Source: Diphasiastrum complanatum (lineage: Eukaryota; Streptophyta; Lycopodiopsida; Lycopodiales; Lycopodiaceae). From it: 64,000 bases of DNA. The stretch covers positions 35,977-99,976 of the forward strand of contig MU831864.1 in assembly GCA_029204225.1 (NCBI GenBank), given 5' to 3'. Below the pieces are notes generated by a model. The model was not told the origin of the DNA. It worked only from the letters and a program-made list of their open reading frames with translations, and did no database searches. Below are positions 11,764 through 25,169 of the stretch, piece by piece; position 1 is the first letter of the stretch; the number at the start of each line of letters is the position of its first letter. Made by a program: the position numbers and the translations under genes.

Positions 11764-12215
11764 ACCCCCAAATCACCACCCTCCATCATTACTACTAACC
11801 CCTCCTCCACATTCGATTTTAACTTTGATTCTGATTCTTTCGCCGCTCAACTCCTACAAACATCTATTACCACAATTTCTTTCACACCTCCTATCGCCAC
11901 TCGAATTCCTATCCATGATCAATCTAGCTCTTCACAACTCCTCCCACGACATGAGCCCTATGTCCCTCCATTCACTAATATACCTCCCTTCACTAATATT
12001 CCACCACACTACCCAGATGGGAATGAATCCCTTCCTTTTCTAGGTCCTTGGGAGCAGCTCCCCCTTTGGTGCAAAAGGCAATAAGGGCTAATCACAACGC
12101 ACGGACTTACCTTGCCAAGTCCATTGCTGATTACCAATCATTCTGGGGCACGACGCTGCAGGAAAATCTTTTGCTGATCAGACAATTACAAGAAGCGGCA
12201 CAAGTAGTAAATTAA
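11764..12215 (+). pseudogene. Right part of the unrecognised coding region split by the copia insertion
   Basis: With the element and one CTCCC copy taken out, the frame open at 5237-5338 continues without a break from 11764 to a TAA near 12083, through Thr/Ser/Pro-rich sequence and the aromatic/proline stretch PHYPDGNESLPFLGPWEQLP. In the next frame a helical basic C-terminus is readable (about 12055-12215; KAIRANHNARTYLAKSIADY, then QENLLLIRQLQEAAQVVN and stop), suggesting a one-base frameshift before the insertion. Family not recognised. Confidence 0.45.
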
Positions 12216-14160
12216 CTTGGCCATTTTGTTGTTGTGTGAAAATAAATAGCATCGCTAAGCGATGCCTGTATAGCTTTTTGATATTAGCAATGTTACAATG
12301 ACTACATATTCTATTTTGCACTCTACCATTCTTATATAAAATATATAACATTGCCAAATGTGTAAATGTTGTAAATTAGCTTGGTAAATTGATGCTCTAT
12401 ATTGTTGACCTTTTAGACATTTTGTCGTTGGTCATTACTTGTCATGTCACTTAGTGATAGTTAAATAGCGACTAAAAAGCATTTGGTTTTGACATGTATC
12501 AATAGGCGACCTTATTTTTGTGCCCTAATTACATTGTTAAGTGTTGCTTAGCAATAGAAAAAATGAGAGAATGAATGGCCACATTTAATGACATTACTTT
12601 CATCGCTAAAAAGTTTTTCTTTTGTTGCTATGCATTCTTTTTCTATAGTCACAAACTCTTATGTGTTAGCAGATCAACACCTAAGCAAATTGTGCATGTG
12701 TCACTACATCTATATTTATAAAGTGAATCATGTGTCTTGATTAGGAAGAATGGTGTGTGGTAAATCATGGGGGCAAGATTTTTTCAATAAGAAAATTAGG
12801 GCACATTGAACAACAATTTTAGTTGTACGCATATGAATGAAGTGTGCCTATGTTGATAACTAGTCTACCACAACCAAACAAGCATCACACTTGCACTATG
12901 TCCATGAAATGTCCGTGGAGATGTCCCTCTCTTGATGGTTAAGGTATAGGCCATATTTGTCAGAGTCCTTGGGTTTTGCCTCAGAGTATTTATTTTTGGT
13001 ACAAAAGTACACGATAAGATGAATTAGTAAGTCTTTTTTATACTAGGCATAAAAAAGAGAGTTTGAAAGTGGTTGAGGAATTTTTATAATCCAAAATAGT
13101 CACCAATAGGAAAAGCATGCACATAAGAGAGGAGTCAAGTGCATAAAGCAAGTGTATCTGGTATGCATAGTCCACTTCACCCATATTGCTGATTGTTGAT
13201 GCCACTCTATCAAGGCTTATAGATCAGTCACCCATATTGCTAATGGTTGATGCCACTTGACCCCTACAATTGGCCCTACTATATTGCCTTCCAGGTGAAT
13301 ACAACATGAAGTCCTCGCTGTCAAACTCCCCTCAATAAATTTCTACAAACAAAACTCTCAAAAGTGTTTGCCCCTATCATACCCCCAAGTGTGTGAATCT
13401 CTATGCCAATAGATGTATATGCATCCATCGATTCTAAGAACTAGCTCACATAGCTCCAACACTTTGTCTCTCTTGCATTTGTAGTGTTCAATTCCAAACC
13501 TGAATCTTCAATATTAGTCACATCCATCGAGTGCCTCAAGTCTTCTCATAAGTACCTATATATGATGAATTTTGCATCATCTCACAATGCACTCAATATC
13601 AAGTATCACAATGTCATCCACGATCATAAAAATCCAAGCATCCGAACCACTAGTGCCCATTGTATTCCCCCTATCAGCACGAATGGTTGCATGAATAGCA
13701 ATAAAATTGCTCATTGAGAACACACATGAGATATGAATTCCAAAGTCATCATCAAGTCTCTCACATTTTGTTCATTCCATTATATTTTCTAGTGAACTTG
13801 TGAGATCTTCCACAATTACAACCAAGTGATGATGCTTTAATGATATGGTAAATTGACTCGACTTACCCCAAGTGTGACAGTTGAAGTATATCTCCCCAAG
13901 TTGACAATTGAAGTATATCTCCCTAATGACTAACTTCATAGAGTGCTTCACAAATATAATGACTTGAATCATACTAACTTAAAGCCTACAAATCATAGAA
14001 ATATATACACTTACCACTCTCCAAATGTTTTTCAAGTTTAGTGATGGCCAATTTTTCACCCCTTGTATCCAATACATAGTTCATTTATTGTCTTGTGCAA
14101 TGAGCTTCCAATTGGTACTAATACTTTGCCACACGTTTTTTTTTATTTATTTACTTAAAT
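12216..14160. other. Non-coding stretch, A/T-rich
   Basis: No gene supported. One short perfect inverted repeat, GCATCGCT-A-AGCGATGC, lies at about 12250-12267, with loosely related CATTGCTAA/TTAGCAATG motifs up to 12620. The rest shows nothing I can assign. Confidence 0.4.
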
Positions 14161-14162
14161 TA

Positions 14163-14352
14163 ATGGCTGCTTTAAGTACCATGGCGTCAAGTAGCCAAAA
14201 ACTTAATCCCATAAGCAAACAACACTCTTGTTCACCGACTCTTATCTATGAAAATTTATGGCTGCTCGGAGTGCCACATCATTAGGCAGCCAAAAACTTA
14301 ATCCCATAAGCAAACAACACTCTTTTTCATTAACTCATATCTATGAAAATTG
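14163..14352 (+). repeat. Tandem duplication, 95-bp unit, two copies
   Basis: Units begin at ATGGCTGCT 14163 and 14258. Both contain AGCCAAAAACTTAATCCC and ACTCATATCTATGAAAATT (or a near variant). Most divergence is at the unit start. Confidence 0.8.
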
Positions 14353-14369
14353 GAAACCACACTCTCGTG

Positions 14370-14600
14370 TGTGTGGGTGCCCGGAAACAGGAGCTGTCGG
14401 TGCCTGTGAAAATGTTGGGTGGATGCTCGAGGGAAAATGGCTCCAATGCCCATGGGTGCTCACGAACATGGCTTGTGGCCACCAAAATGGTGTCGTGCCC
14501 ACCGAAAATTAGTGATGCCGCACATTTGTGCTCATGAAAATGGCGCCGGTCGGAGTCCTCGGGAAATTGGTGCCGATGCCTGTAGAACAAATTTTCTAGG
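14370..14600 (+). repeat. Degenerate minisatellite, about 30-bp unit, G/C-rich island
   Basis: Repeated variants of GTGCTCATGAAAATGGTGCC with substitutions run through this stretch (for example at 14400, 14455, 14500, 14530, 14560). Overlapping ORFs in several frames are a by-product of the repeat. Confidence 0.65.
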
Positions 14601-15254
14601 GCACACATCTAGTCAGGGCCCGGGCAGCAGCGCCACATGGCTTGATTCCAGTGCACTGGGCTGACTTTTTTATTTTGGCAAATTGGGCCAAAATGTTCAC
14701 ACGCCCAAAAACGTGCCTCATACGCTCAACGGGCCCTACCATGACCTACAATATGTTAACTAGTCACTTGAACTGCCAAACTAGCCTCACACCCGTCATA
14801 TTAACCGTGCTGTGACCACTTTCGAGGGTCTGCTTGTTCTTCAGTGAAGAGATGCTTGCTATGTATCAGTAGCTCGCTGAATCGATGGCGATGGCGATGG
14901 CGATGGAAGCAGTAAGCAGGCATTTTGTAACTAACGATTTCGAGTAGCTCTGAACGCTCAGGAGGTAGCGTTTGATAGAACAGTCTTGCTTTCGCTTTGT
15001 ATTTTATCTTTGATTTCACAGACAAAGCATCATTCATTATCTGGGAGCTTGTGTACGAATGATACCGATGACGCAACAGGTCCCACACGAAGAGGCGATA
15101 ATGCAGCGGTTCATTTCTTTCAAGCATTTTTGCTGCTGGATCGATAAGTGAGCCTGATTGTATTTTAGGTTCAGATTCATTCCTACATCAGAAATAGGGT
15201 TGAATCCAGAGCGTCGGATCTTCAGTGATTATTGTACAATATAGTGGTAGATAC

Positions 15255-15506
15255 ACCGTAGGGTTTGGTAAAGAGGAAAGGGGACTTTAATATTTTTGCA
15301 GTTGATTGCTTCGCATGATATATGCCCTAGGGTTTTGTAAAGGAGATTGCTCTTCGATTATTTTGCATTAGATCCGACCTAGGTTTTGGTCAAGGGAATC
15401 TCTCTACGTAGGCAGTTGATTATTTTGCATTAGGGTTTCATCAAGGGGATTTCTTGGCATACAATTTTTGGTATTGATTATTTTGCCAAGATTTAGGGTT
15501 TTCAAG
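15255..15506 (+). promoter_or_regulatory. MFAP1 upstream/5'UTR region with repeated telo-box-like motifs
   Basis: TAGGGTTT (reverse complement AAACCCTA, the plant telo-box) occurs at 15259, 15431 and 15494, with variants at about 15327 and 15379. These sit in imperfect 60-75-bp repeats that also share GATTATTTTGC. Telo-boxes are known in promoters of plant translation and ribosome genes. The transcription start was not located. Confidence 0.5.
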
Positions 15507-17016
15507 ATGTCGGTAGCAGCGGGTGTGAGCGATGCTGCCATCACAGTTAGAGAGAAGCTGAGAGGGAAAATAGGGCAGACAAAGGTTAAGAGGTATTGGC
15601 CCGGAAAAGCCCCTGAATGGGCAGATGAAATTGAAGAAGAGGTTGATGTGAGGGCCAGCAGAGTTGAAGCAGCATTTCCTTTGCGAGAAGATGGACACTT
15701 GCCTTTGAAAGATGATGTTCGTCTCAGAAGATTGGCAGAGAGTAGAAGGGACAGAGAGGAGGCCGTTGCGAGGCACAGGCAGATTAGACAGGCCGAGATT
15801 GTTTCAACCAGGGAAGAAGAAAGACAGGCTTTGGAAGCGGCAGCTCTAGAGGAAGAAGAAGACGATGATGCAATCGAGGCAAGGAGAAGGAGAATCAAAG
15901 AAAAGCTTCTGCAGAGGCAAAAAGAGGAGGAGGTGGCTCTGGAGGAGGAAGATGAAGAGGAAGAAGAAGAAGAGGAAGAGGAATCTGACTATGAGACCGA
16001 TTCAGATGAGGAATTTGGAGGCATTGCAATGGTCAAGCCTGTTTTTGTACCAAAAGCTGAGAGAGAAACTGTGGCAGAAAGAGAAAAGCTTGAGGCTGAA
16101 GAACATGCCATCGAAGAGTCTATGAAGAAAAAGTTAGAGGAAAGAAAGCTTGAGAGTCAAAAGCTTGTCTTTGAGGAAGTGAAGAAAGAGCAGGAGATTG
16201 AAAAGAACAAGGGTGCCGAGGAAGAAGGTGGTGATGTGGACACAGACGATGAGATAAATGAAGCAGATGAATATGAAGCTTGGAAAGTTAGAGAGCATGC
16301 TCGAATTAAGAGAGACAAAGAAGACAGAGAAGCAATGGTGAAGGAGAAGGAAGAGATTGAGAGACTAAGAAATATGACAGAAGAGGAAAGGAGGGATTGG
16401 GAAAGAAAGAATCCAAAACCTCTGGTGCCTGCCAAGAAGAAATGGAAGTTCATGCAGAAGTACTATCACAAGGGTGCATTCTTTCAATCTGGCCCTGATG
16501 ATACTGCAGCGACTTCAGGAGGAGAAAACATTTATCGGCGAGATTTCTCAGCACCCACTGGGGATGACAAAATGGATAAGACAATATTGCCCAAGGTTAT
16601 GCAAGTCAAGCACTTCGGGCGTAGTGGCCGCACTAAATGGACCCATCTTGTTGCTGAAGATACAACTCAATGGGATACTCCGTATGCTTTTTCTCCCTTG
16701 ATCTGCAAAATTTTGAAAGAAAGTTACATTTTTATTGCTTGATTTTGTTGGATAAGAAAGTCAAGACATGCTTCTATGCCAAATAGAAGACTTTAAGTTG
16801 GCTTAATCACATAAATTGTGTTTCTGATATTTTTGCGTTCAGCAATGTGTGGCTCACTTAGCCTGTTTATTCAATGTTTCCACAAATTGTGATTCGAATG
16901 TTGAATCGCAATTCAATCATTCGAATCGGACGGACTCAGTTCGAACCGGAATTTTGTTTGAACCGGACGGACTTTTGGCTCTTTTGCAGGGGCCGAATCG
17001 TGTGAGCCCTGGATTG

Positions 17017-17087
<71 letters not shown>

Positions 17088-18739
17088 TTTATTAATGTCT
17101 TTTCCATGCCAAAAGGCATATAAGACTGAAGAGGTAGTACAACAGAGTAAATGGAACTCGGACGGGACAATGTCGTCAACAAAAAACTAGACTAAACTAA
17201 AACCGTAAAATGTAAATTGCTATGTATAGAAAGCTCGTTTCTCACGTAGGAGAGGAAGTAAATGGCCGTTGCAAAACATCTCTCACGTAGGAGAGGGAGA
17301 AGAATCTGAAATTTTAAGTTCTGCAATTTTAACCAAGACCGGACGTCCGTCTCGAAAGAGAGTCCGGAAACCATTGGCCTTAGCATCTGCGATGTTTTTC
17401 TTTCTCTCAGTCCATTGAATGGGCGTCAAGTCTTCATCCATAAAAATAGTAGACCCCTTAAGGCAGCCCTTTTACGCAAAACCTTTTACGAAGCAAAGCA
17501 TCCTTGAATCGCAGAAACACTGTGGTGGGTTGGAGCTTACCCACCCAAGCAGCAGGTATGACATCCTCTTTGAGACCAAAGGTGGAATGAATGAAAGCAT
17601 TTGCCTCAGCCACGAGGTCCTTACCCGCAAAAGAAGCTCCCCTAACCTTGACATTGAGGGCCTTGAGATCTCGTTTTTTATGTTCTTGAATAGATTCAAA
17701 AATAACCTGCTTAGAACCCTTGAGCACGTCGGCGTTGCTGCTCCAAGGAGTGAACCCGTTCTTGCAGCTGCTTTGACTTGTCTTCTGAATCTGCATTGCC
17801 GCTTCCTTCTTCTTCCCCTTCATCTGATTCCAGTTCATTTTTGAGGTAAGTAACATCAACCTCAAGAATGCCAACTTTGCCCTGTAGGGTTAAGACCGTG
17901 TTCTCTAGCGTGGAGATTTGGAATGCTTGTTTCTTGATGATCGCAAGCAAGGATGCATTGTCCTCATGAAGAGATCAATGATACGGGGGAAACCAGATAA
18001 AAATTCAATTGAAAGAGACGGAGACAATGGGGGGGATGAAGAAGAAGGGGTGAAAGAGGGAGAGGAGGAAGAAAGAGTAGAGGGGGTAGTGGCAGTAGGA
18101 GAAGAGGGGGAGCTTGCGAGAGTGGAAGGTAGGGGCGAGGGAGAGGAAGCAGGAGAGGGAGGGGGGCAAGGTAAAGGGATTTGGAGCTGTAGTAGGGATG
18201 CCTGAGAAGACAAAGGGAGAAGGGGGAGGGGTTTTCTTCCCCTTCTGATTCACAGATTGCCAATCAACCATAGTACCACAGCTAGATACAGGATTAATGA
18301 GGGAAAAGGGGTAGAGGAAAGAAAGGCAAAAGGACAGGCAAAAGGAAGGGCAGGGACAGGGGCAGGTAGCAAGGGGGAAGCAGGAGCGGGTCAGGAGGCA
18401 AAAGGGAGGGCAGGGACAGGGACAGGTACAGGTAGCGAGGAGATGGGCAGATAGCGAGGGAGACAGGTAGCGATGGCAGGAGGGAGGGAGAGGGAGGGAG
18501 AGGCTGGGTAGGCAGCGGGACAGGTAGCGATGGCAGGAGGGGGCAAATAGCGATGGCAGATGGGAGGGACAAGTATGGTAGGTCAAGTAGCGATGGGAGG
18601 GAAGCTATGTCAAGGTAGCGATGGAGGGCCAACGATGGCAGGGTAGCGATGGAGGGCCGCCGGCAGTAGAGCAGCGAGCAGTAGCAGCAGGGCGCCATCG
18701 CAGGAGGGACGAGGGAGGGAAGAGAAGGCGTGCTGCTGC

Positions 18740-18826
<87 letters not shown>

Positions 18827-21278
18827 TGCATCATTGCCACTTGTGGGTCTTGACTTCCCAATCATCAAGACTCAAGAGTGGGAGTGGTGTGCACTATGTA
18901 GTATTGTAATGGAAAAAAATTGTATTCATTGAAGAGGGCTTAGGGTTTAGGAATGTTGCATTGTGAGAGCTTGTCTTTGATTCATCATTCTTGACCATGC
19001 ATTGTGCAATCATTAATGTGCATTCTAAGAGCCTAGAGGGGTTTGAAGTCCACGAATGATGACACACTGAATGATTGATGATTGTAGTTGTTAGAAGTCA
19101 GGACTTAGTAGTAAATTATTAATTAGTTAGAATTTGGAATTTCATGCATATTCCACATCACACAATGTTGAATAGTCAATCACAGTGCACATGCCACGAT
19201 TGTCGACAGTGAACACATGCCACACTGAGCACTCTCATCTTGAACTTTGAATTCTGACTCCTAACTTCCTAAGTACTAACTCCTAAGTCCTTGCTCATTT
19301 TCGACCAACAAAACTGTTTCAGGGCTGTCTTTCTTGGCATTTACAATTGGCTTTTGTTCAAAAAACACTACACGTCACATTTCACAATCACCCAATTCCC
19401 AAAAAGAAATTTTTTTTTTTACCGTTGTCCAATTTGAACCGAGCTGACCGATTCAAACCGGTTTGAATCGGTCTGATTCAAATGGTCTGCATGTCCTACC
19501 TCAGTTGGATGGGACATAGTTGGTGGTCATCTCATCTACTTGTATTCTCTTCCATATGTGCTTGGCTATTGTTTAATCACAATAGGAATCTTATCTTGGT
19601 TGCTTGCATGAACAAGTCGGTTTTCTAACATGGTAGAGCGTGTACAATCATGCTTGACCCATTGATTTTTTTTTAACATGATATAAAAGACATCTATGAT
19701 GACCTCATCTTCATCATCATTAAATCATAAGTAGGAAATCGATCTACACGTCAATACAAATGCTCTTCAATTCTCCTGCATCAACATCCTCGTTAGAAAC
19801 ATGTAGTCATAAGTATTCGGCTCCACTTGTGCTGACTCGAGTTGAATCCATTCCAATTCCCCTGGCACTCTCATAAGATACCACCTTTGATGGAGTTAGC
19901 TGGACTGCTTGGATGTTCATCATCACAGAACCGATAACACTCCATGTTCGCATTCCCACTCTCCAATGATGATATAAAAAGAATGTTATTCATGAACCAA
20001 ACAAAATCTGGATGTAATAGATCATCCCCAATAGATATATAAACTATTCAATACTTCGTCACACAAAGCATCTAATACTATTTTCAAATACCTCCTCACA
20101 CATATTACTTGATACTACCTTCTCCCTGGAATCTTATCTTTTTTTTCTTCATTAAACACTTATAGTTCAAACAGTCAATTGCTTTAGCAATTTAGACATA
20201 GGTCTCTCTAGCATGGAGCATGTCCTACCATAGTTGTATGGGACAAAGTTGGAGTTCATCTCATGACTTGTATTCTCTTCCAATAGTGCTTGGCTATTGT
20301 TTCACCACAATAGGAATGTTATCTTATTTGTTTCAATGAGCAAGTCGGATTTCTAACATGGTAGAGCGTGTACGATCATGCTTGATCCATTGCAGGTTTT
20401 TTAACACCTTAATTTAAGATATTTGCAAAAATTCTGAACATTGGTGAAAATCTTGTTGAATAATGACTGGTAACTCACGTTGCTTCTGTGCGTCTTTTTT
20501 CCATCCATGGAAGTGCTTCTATATTAAGTTTCAATCAAATCATATAGTTCTTTTTTTATAGTTGAACCAAGGAGCTTGTAAATTAATGATTAGATCGTGA
20601 TGGGATGAACCTTTTGAAGGAGAGACAATTTGTAGCTATCACATTGCTGTGAGATATTTGCAGGTTGGCTTAAGTTGCAGAGTAATCCTCTCTTAAAGGA
20701 GGCAATAACTTTCTGTAGATAGTCTTGAGTTTGGAGCTAGTCCTTTGTATTGGCAGCAACAGAGATGAGTCTGAAGACTCTGAACTTACCATCCACCCTT
20801 CTAGGAGGCCTGAGTTGATTAAAGATTTTGAATTCTAGGCCAGAAATAAAGGTGGGCTAGGGAGGCTTTAATATATATTCTATCATGGGGTTGCGAGTTG
20901 ATCAACTTAAAATTAAGACCTTGAGTGCGAACCTGATAGGGTTTATTACAGCTGCAAATGATGGTCCATGGCACTTAGCTGTGATTTTAACTTACGCAGG
21001 AACATAGTCTTGTGAGATTTAATTTTCACATTGAACAAATAATATGTTGTCCAGTTGCTCGAATGGTTACATCAGTTGATGGTTGAATGTTGTCACTTTA
21101 GTTTAGAATCGCTTTGTTCCTTTTACTTGACAAGTCATTCTGGTTTTTTTATTCCTTTTGCAGGTGGACATACAATGATCCATTGCGAGCAAAATACAAC
21201 TCTAAAATGGCTGGGATGAACAGACCCATTGCAAAGCCAAAAGGAAGCAAGAAGCTTAAGGACTGGGAAGAGAAGTAG
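15507..21278 (+). CDS. MFAP1: MFAP1 homologue (microfibrillar-associated protein 1, spliceosome-associated), two exons
   Basis: Exons 15507-16681 and 21164-21278; the intron (gtatgc...tgcag, 4482 bp) splits codon Pro392. Product 429 aa, close to plant and animal MFAP1 (about 435-440). Start chosen at ATG 15507 (MSVAAGVSD): a 13-codon upstream extension is unlike the family. Sequence seen: basic N-terminus with VKRYWPGKAPEW (27-38), charged helical region with an acidic run (about 144-170, ending SDYETDSDEEF), then the conserved MFAP1 C-domain from about 175: FVPKAERET, EYEAWKVRE (256-264), RRDWERKNP, KWKFMQKYYHKGAFF (312-326), NIYRRDFSAPTG, LPKVMQVKHFGRSGRTKWTH, and in exon 2 WTYNDPLRAKYNSKMAGMN and KPKGSKKLKDW. 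MFAP1 is a nuclear component of the spliceosomal B complex, tied to the tri-snRNP; its human name is historical. No lesions; probably functional. Confidence 0.96.
17018..18263 (-). mobile_element. ORF1-only L1-type LINE derivative
   Basis: Minus strand from ATG 18263-18261 (MVDWQSVNQKGKK). A Pro/Ser-rich region is followed, after frameshifts, by a heptad-like coiled coil at about 17960-17800 (ISTLENTVLTLQGKVGILE). Next comes an RRM-like/C-terminal ORF1p domain at 17700-17300 (FAGKDLVAEANAFIHSTFGL, KLQPTTVFLRFKDALLRKRF, then MDEDLTPIQWTERKKNIADA and FRDGRPVLVKIAEL), ending at a TGA near 17301. This matches L1 ORF1p (Transposase_22-like) organisation. About 180 bp further on is the 3' end: a TTTT-loop hairpin (17107-17120), ATTAATAAAGC, then (TC)n. 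No endonuclease or RT lies between, so this is an ORF1-only ('half-LINE') copy or an internally deleted one. Frameshifted and dead. The family match is from motif reading, not a search. Confidence 0.7.
17021..17083. repeat. (AG)n microsatellite at the 3' end of a LINE
   Basis: 63 bp of AG. On the minus strand it is (TC)n following ATTAATAAAGCTTTC, the same junction found at two other LINE 3' ends (45150-45197 and 47930-47960). Confidence 0.95.
18264..18740. repeat. G/A-rich degenerate repeat (likely LINE 5' region)
   Basis: Strand-asymmetric purine-rich DNA with recurring CAGGTAGCGATGGCAGGAGG-like units. It lies just 5' (minus strand) of the LINE ORF1 start and may be its 5'UTR. The long ORFs here in several frames reflect lack of stops in low-complexity sequence. 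Confidence 0.55.
18744..18821. repeat. (GA)n microsatellite
   Basis: Uninterrupted GA, 78 bp, on the far side of the LINE 5' region, so this derivative is bracketed by two AG tracts. Confidence 0.95.
19483..20402 (+). repeat. Direct repeats of about 190 bp (19483-19678 and 20213-20402)
   Basis: The copies share CATGTCCTACC, GTATTCTCTTCCA, TGCTTGGCTATTGTTT, CACAATAGGAAT and TCTAACATGGTAGAGCGTGT in the same order with scattered substitutions. The 535 bp between them has no recognisable coding. They could be LTRs of a small element or a segmental duplication; no PBS or target duplication was identified. Confidence 0.7.
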
Positions 21279-24324
<3,046 letters not shown>

Positions 24325-24719
24325 GGGAGTTTCGTTTTTTCTTTTAAAAACCTCTTAAATGAAGAGTATTTTCCATGAAGCTCTAGATGGGCGCACTACT
24401 TATGCTATAAATAACAATGTTTTGTTCAGAGGCTTTCTACCTCTTCTCCTTTCCCTTCTCTTCATTTCTTCTTCTTTAAAGAGGATTGGACGCGCCCATC
24501 CATAACGTGCACTGTCGCTTCAACAAGAAGCCATTGTAGGTATGCACACTACTCATTCTTTGCACATACAGCCAACACACCTCTTTCTACTACTATTGTC
24601 TGAAATGCGCTTCATATGGGCTTTCTTAGAGAAAGTAATAATTAATCTTGAAAGATTGTTGATAGTCACGGTTGATCGCTGGTAATGGCTTATACGTTGA
24701 TAGTGTTTTTCAACGCTTT

Positions 24720-25155
24720 TCCATTGAATCCCAACATAGGGTATCCAACCCAAGGTACCATAAGGAGCCCATCCCAAGGGACCACAAGGAGCCTTCTTGC
24801 GGTCTAGACCACTGCAAGGGACTGTAAGAAGGCTTCTTGCGGTTCCTTGCGGTGGGCTGGACCACAAGAAGGCCTCTTGTGGTCCGTTCTGCCACCACAA
24901 AAAGGCTCCTTGCGGTCCCTAGCGGTGGGCTTGGACCGCACGGAACCACAAGGAGCCCAAGTGTTAAAAAGAAATTTGACCGAATCACTTGGCACGCTGG
25001 CTTGCCAAGTGATTCAGAAAAAAAAAAAAACAATTTTTTTTTTGGTCATGGCAGCCCACCTCCATAGCACGCCGTCGTGCTGGAGGTGGGCTGCCAGGGT
25101 TTTTTTTTTCCTGAATTACTTGGCACCTGGCATGCCAAGTGATTCAGTCAAAAAA
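24720..25155. repeat. Cluster of inverted repeats and three long hairpins
   Basis: 24730-24960 is a mosaic of GGACCACAAGGAGCC-type motifs in both orientations. It is followed by three hairpins: 24978-25011 (GAATCACTTGGCA / TGCCAAGTGATTC, 8-nt loop), about 25049-25097 (CAGCCCACCTCCA / TGGAGGTGGGCTG with an inner GCACG/CGTGC stem), and about 25110-25147 (nearly the same sequence as the first, one mismatch). A/T homopolymer runs separate them. Foldback-type element or hairpin RNA source; no coding supported. Confidence 0.75.
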
Positions 25156-25169
25156 GAAATTCTTTTTGT

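Larger units (their letters stand above)
16682..21163 (+). other. MFAP1 intron, 4.5 kb, filled with repeats
   Basis: GT at 16682 and AG at 21162-21163, with a T-rich tract before the acceptor. It holds an ORF1-only LINE derivative (17018-18263 and its G/A-rich 5' region to 18740), two (AG)n tracts and a pair of about 190-bp direct repeats. The remaining parts (18830-19480, 19680-20210, 20400-21160) show nothing I can assign. Confidence 0.9.

Noticed and set aside
14883-14906. GATGGC hexanucleotide run giving a His-Arg repeat frame on the minus strand
   Set aside because: Simple repeat of about four units; the surrounding 108-codon frame has no other coding sign.
15468-15506. Upstream 13-codon extension of the MFAP1 frame
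   Set aside because: It reads MVLIILPRFRVFK, unlike family N-termini, and overlaps the repeated leader; ATG 15507 is preferred.
17964-18868. Long ORFs on both strands in the purine-rich region
   Set aside because: Low-complexity DNA lacking stops in several frames at once; Ser/Leu or Glu/Arg dipeptide runs come from (AG)n. Only the LINE ORF1 frame has family motifs.
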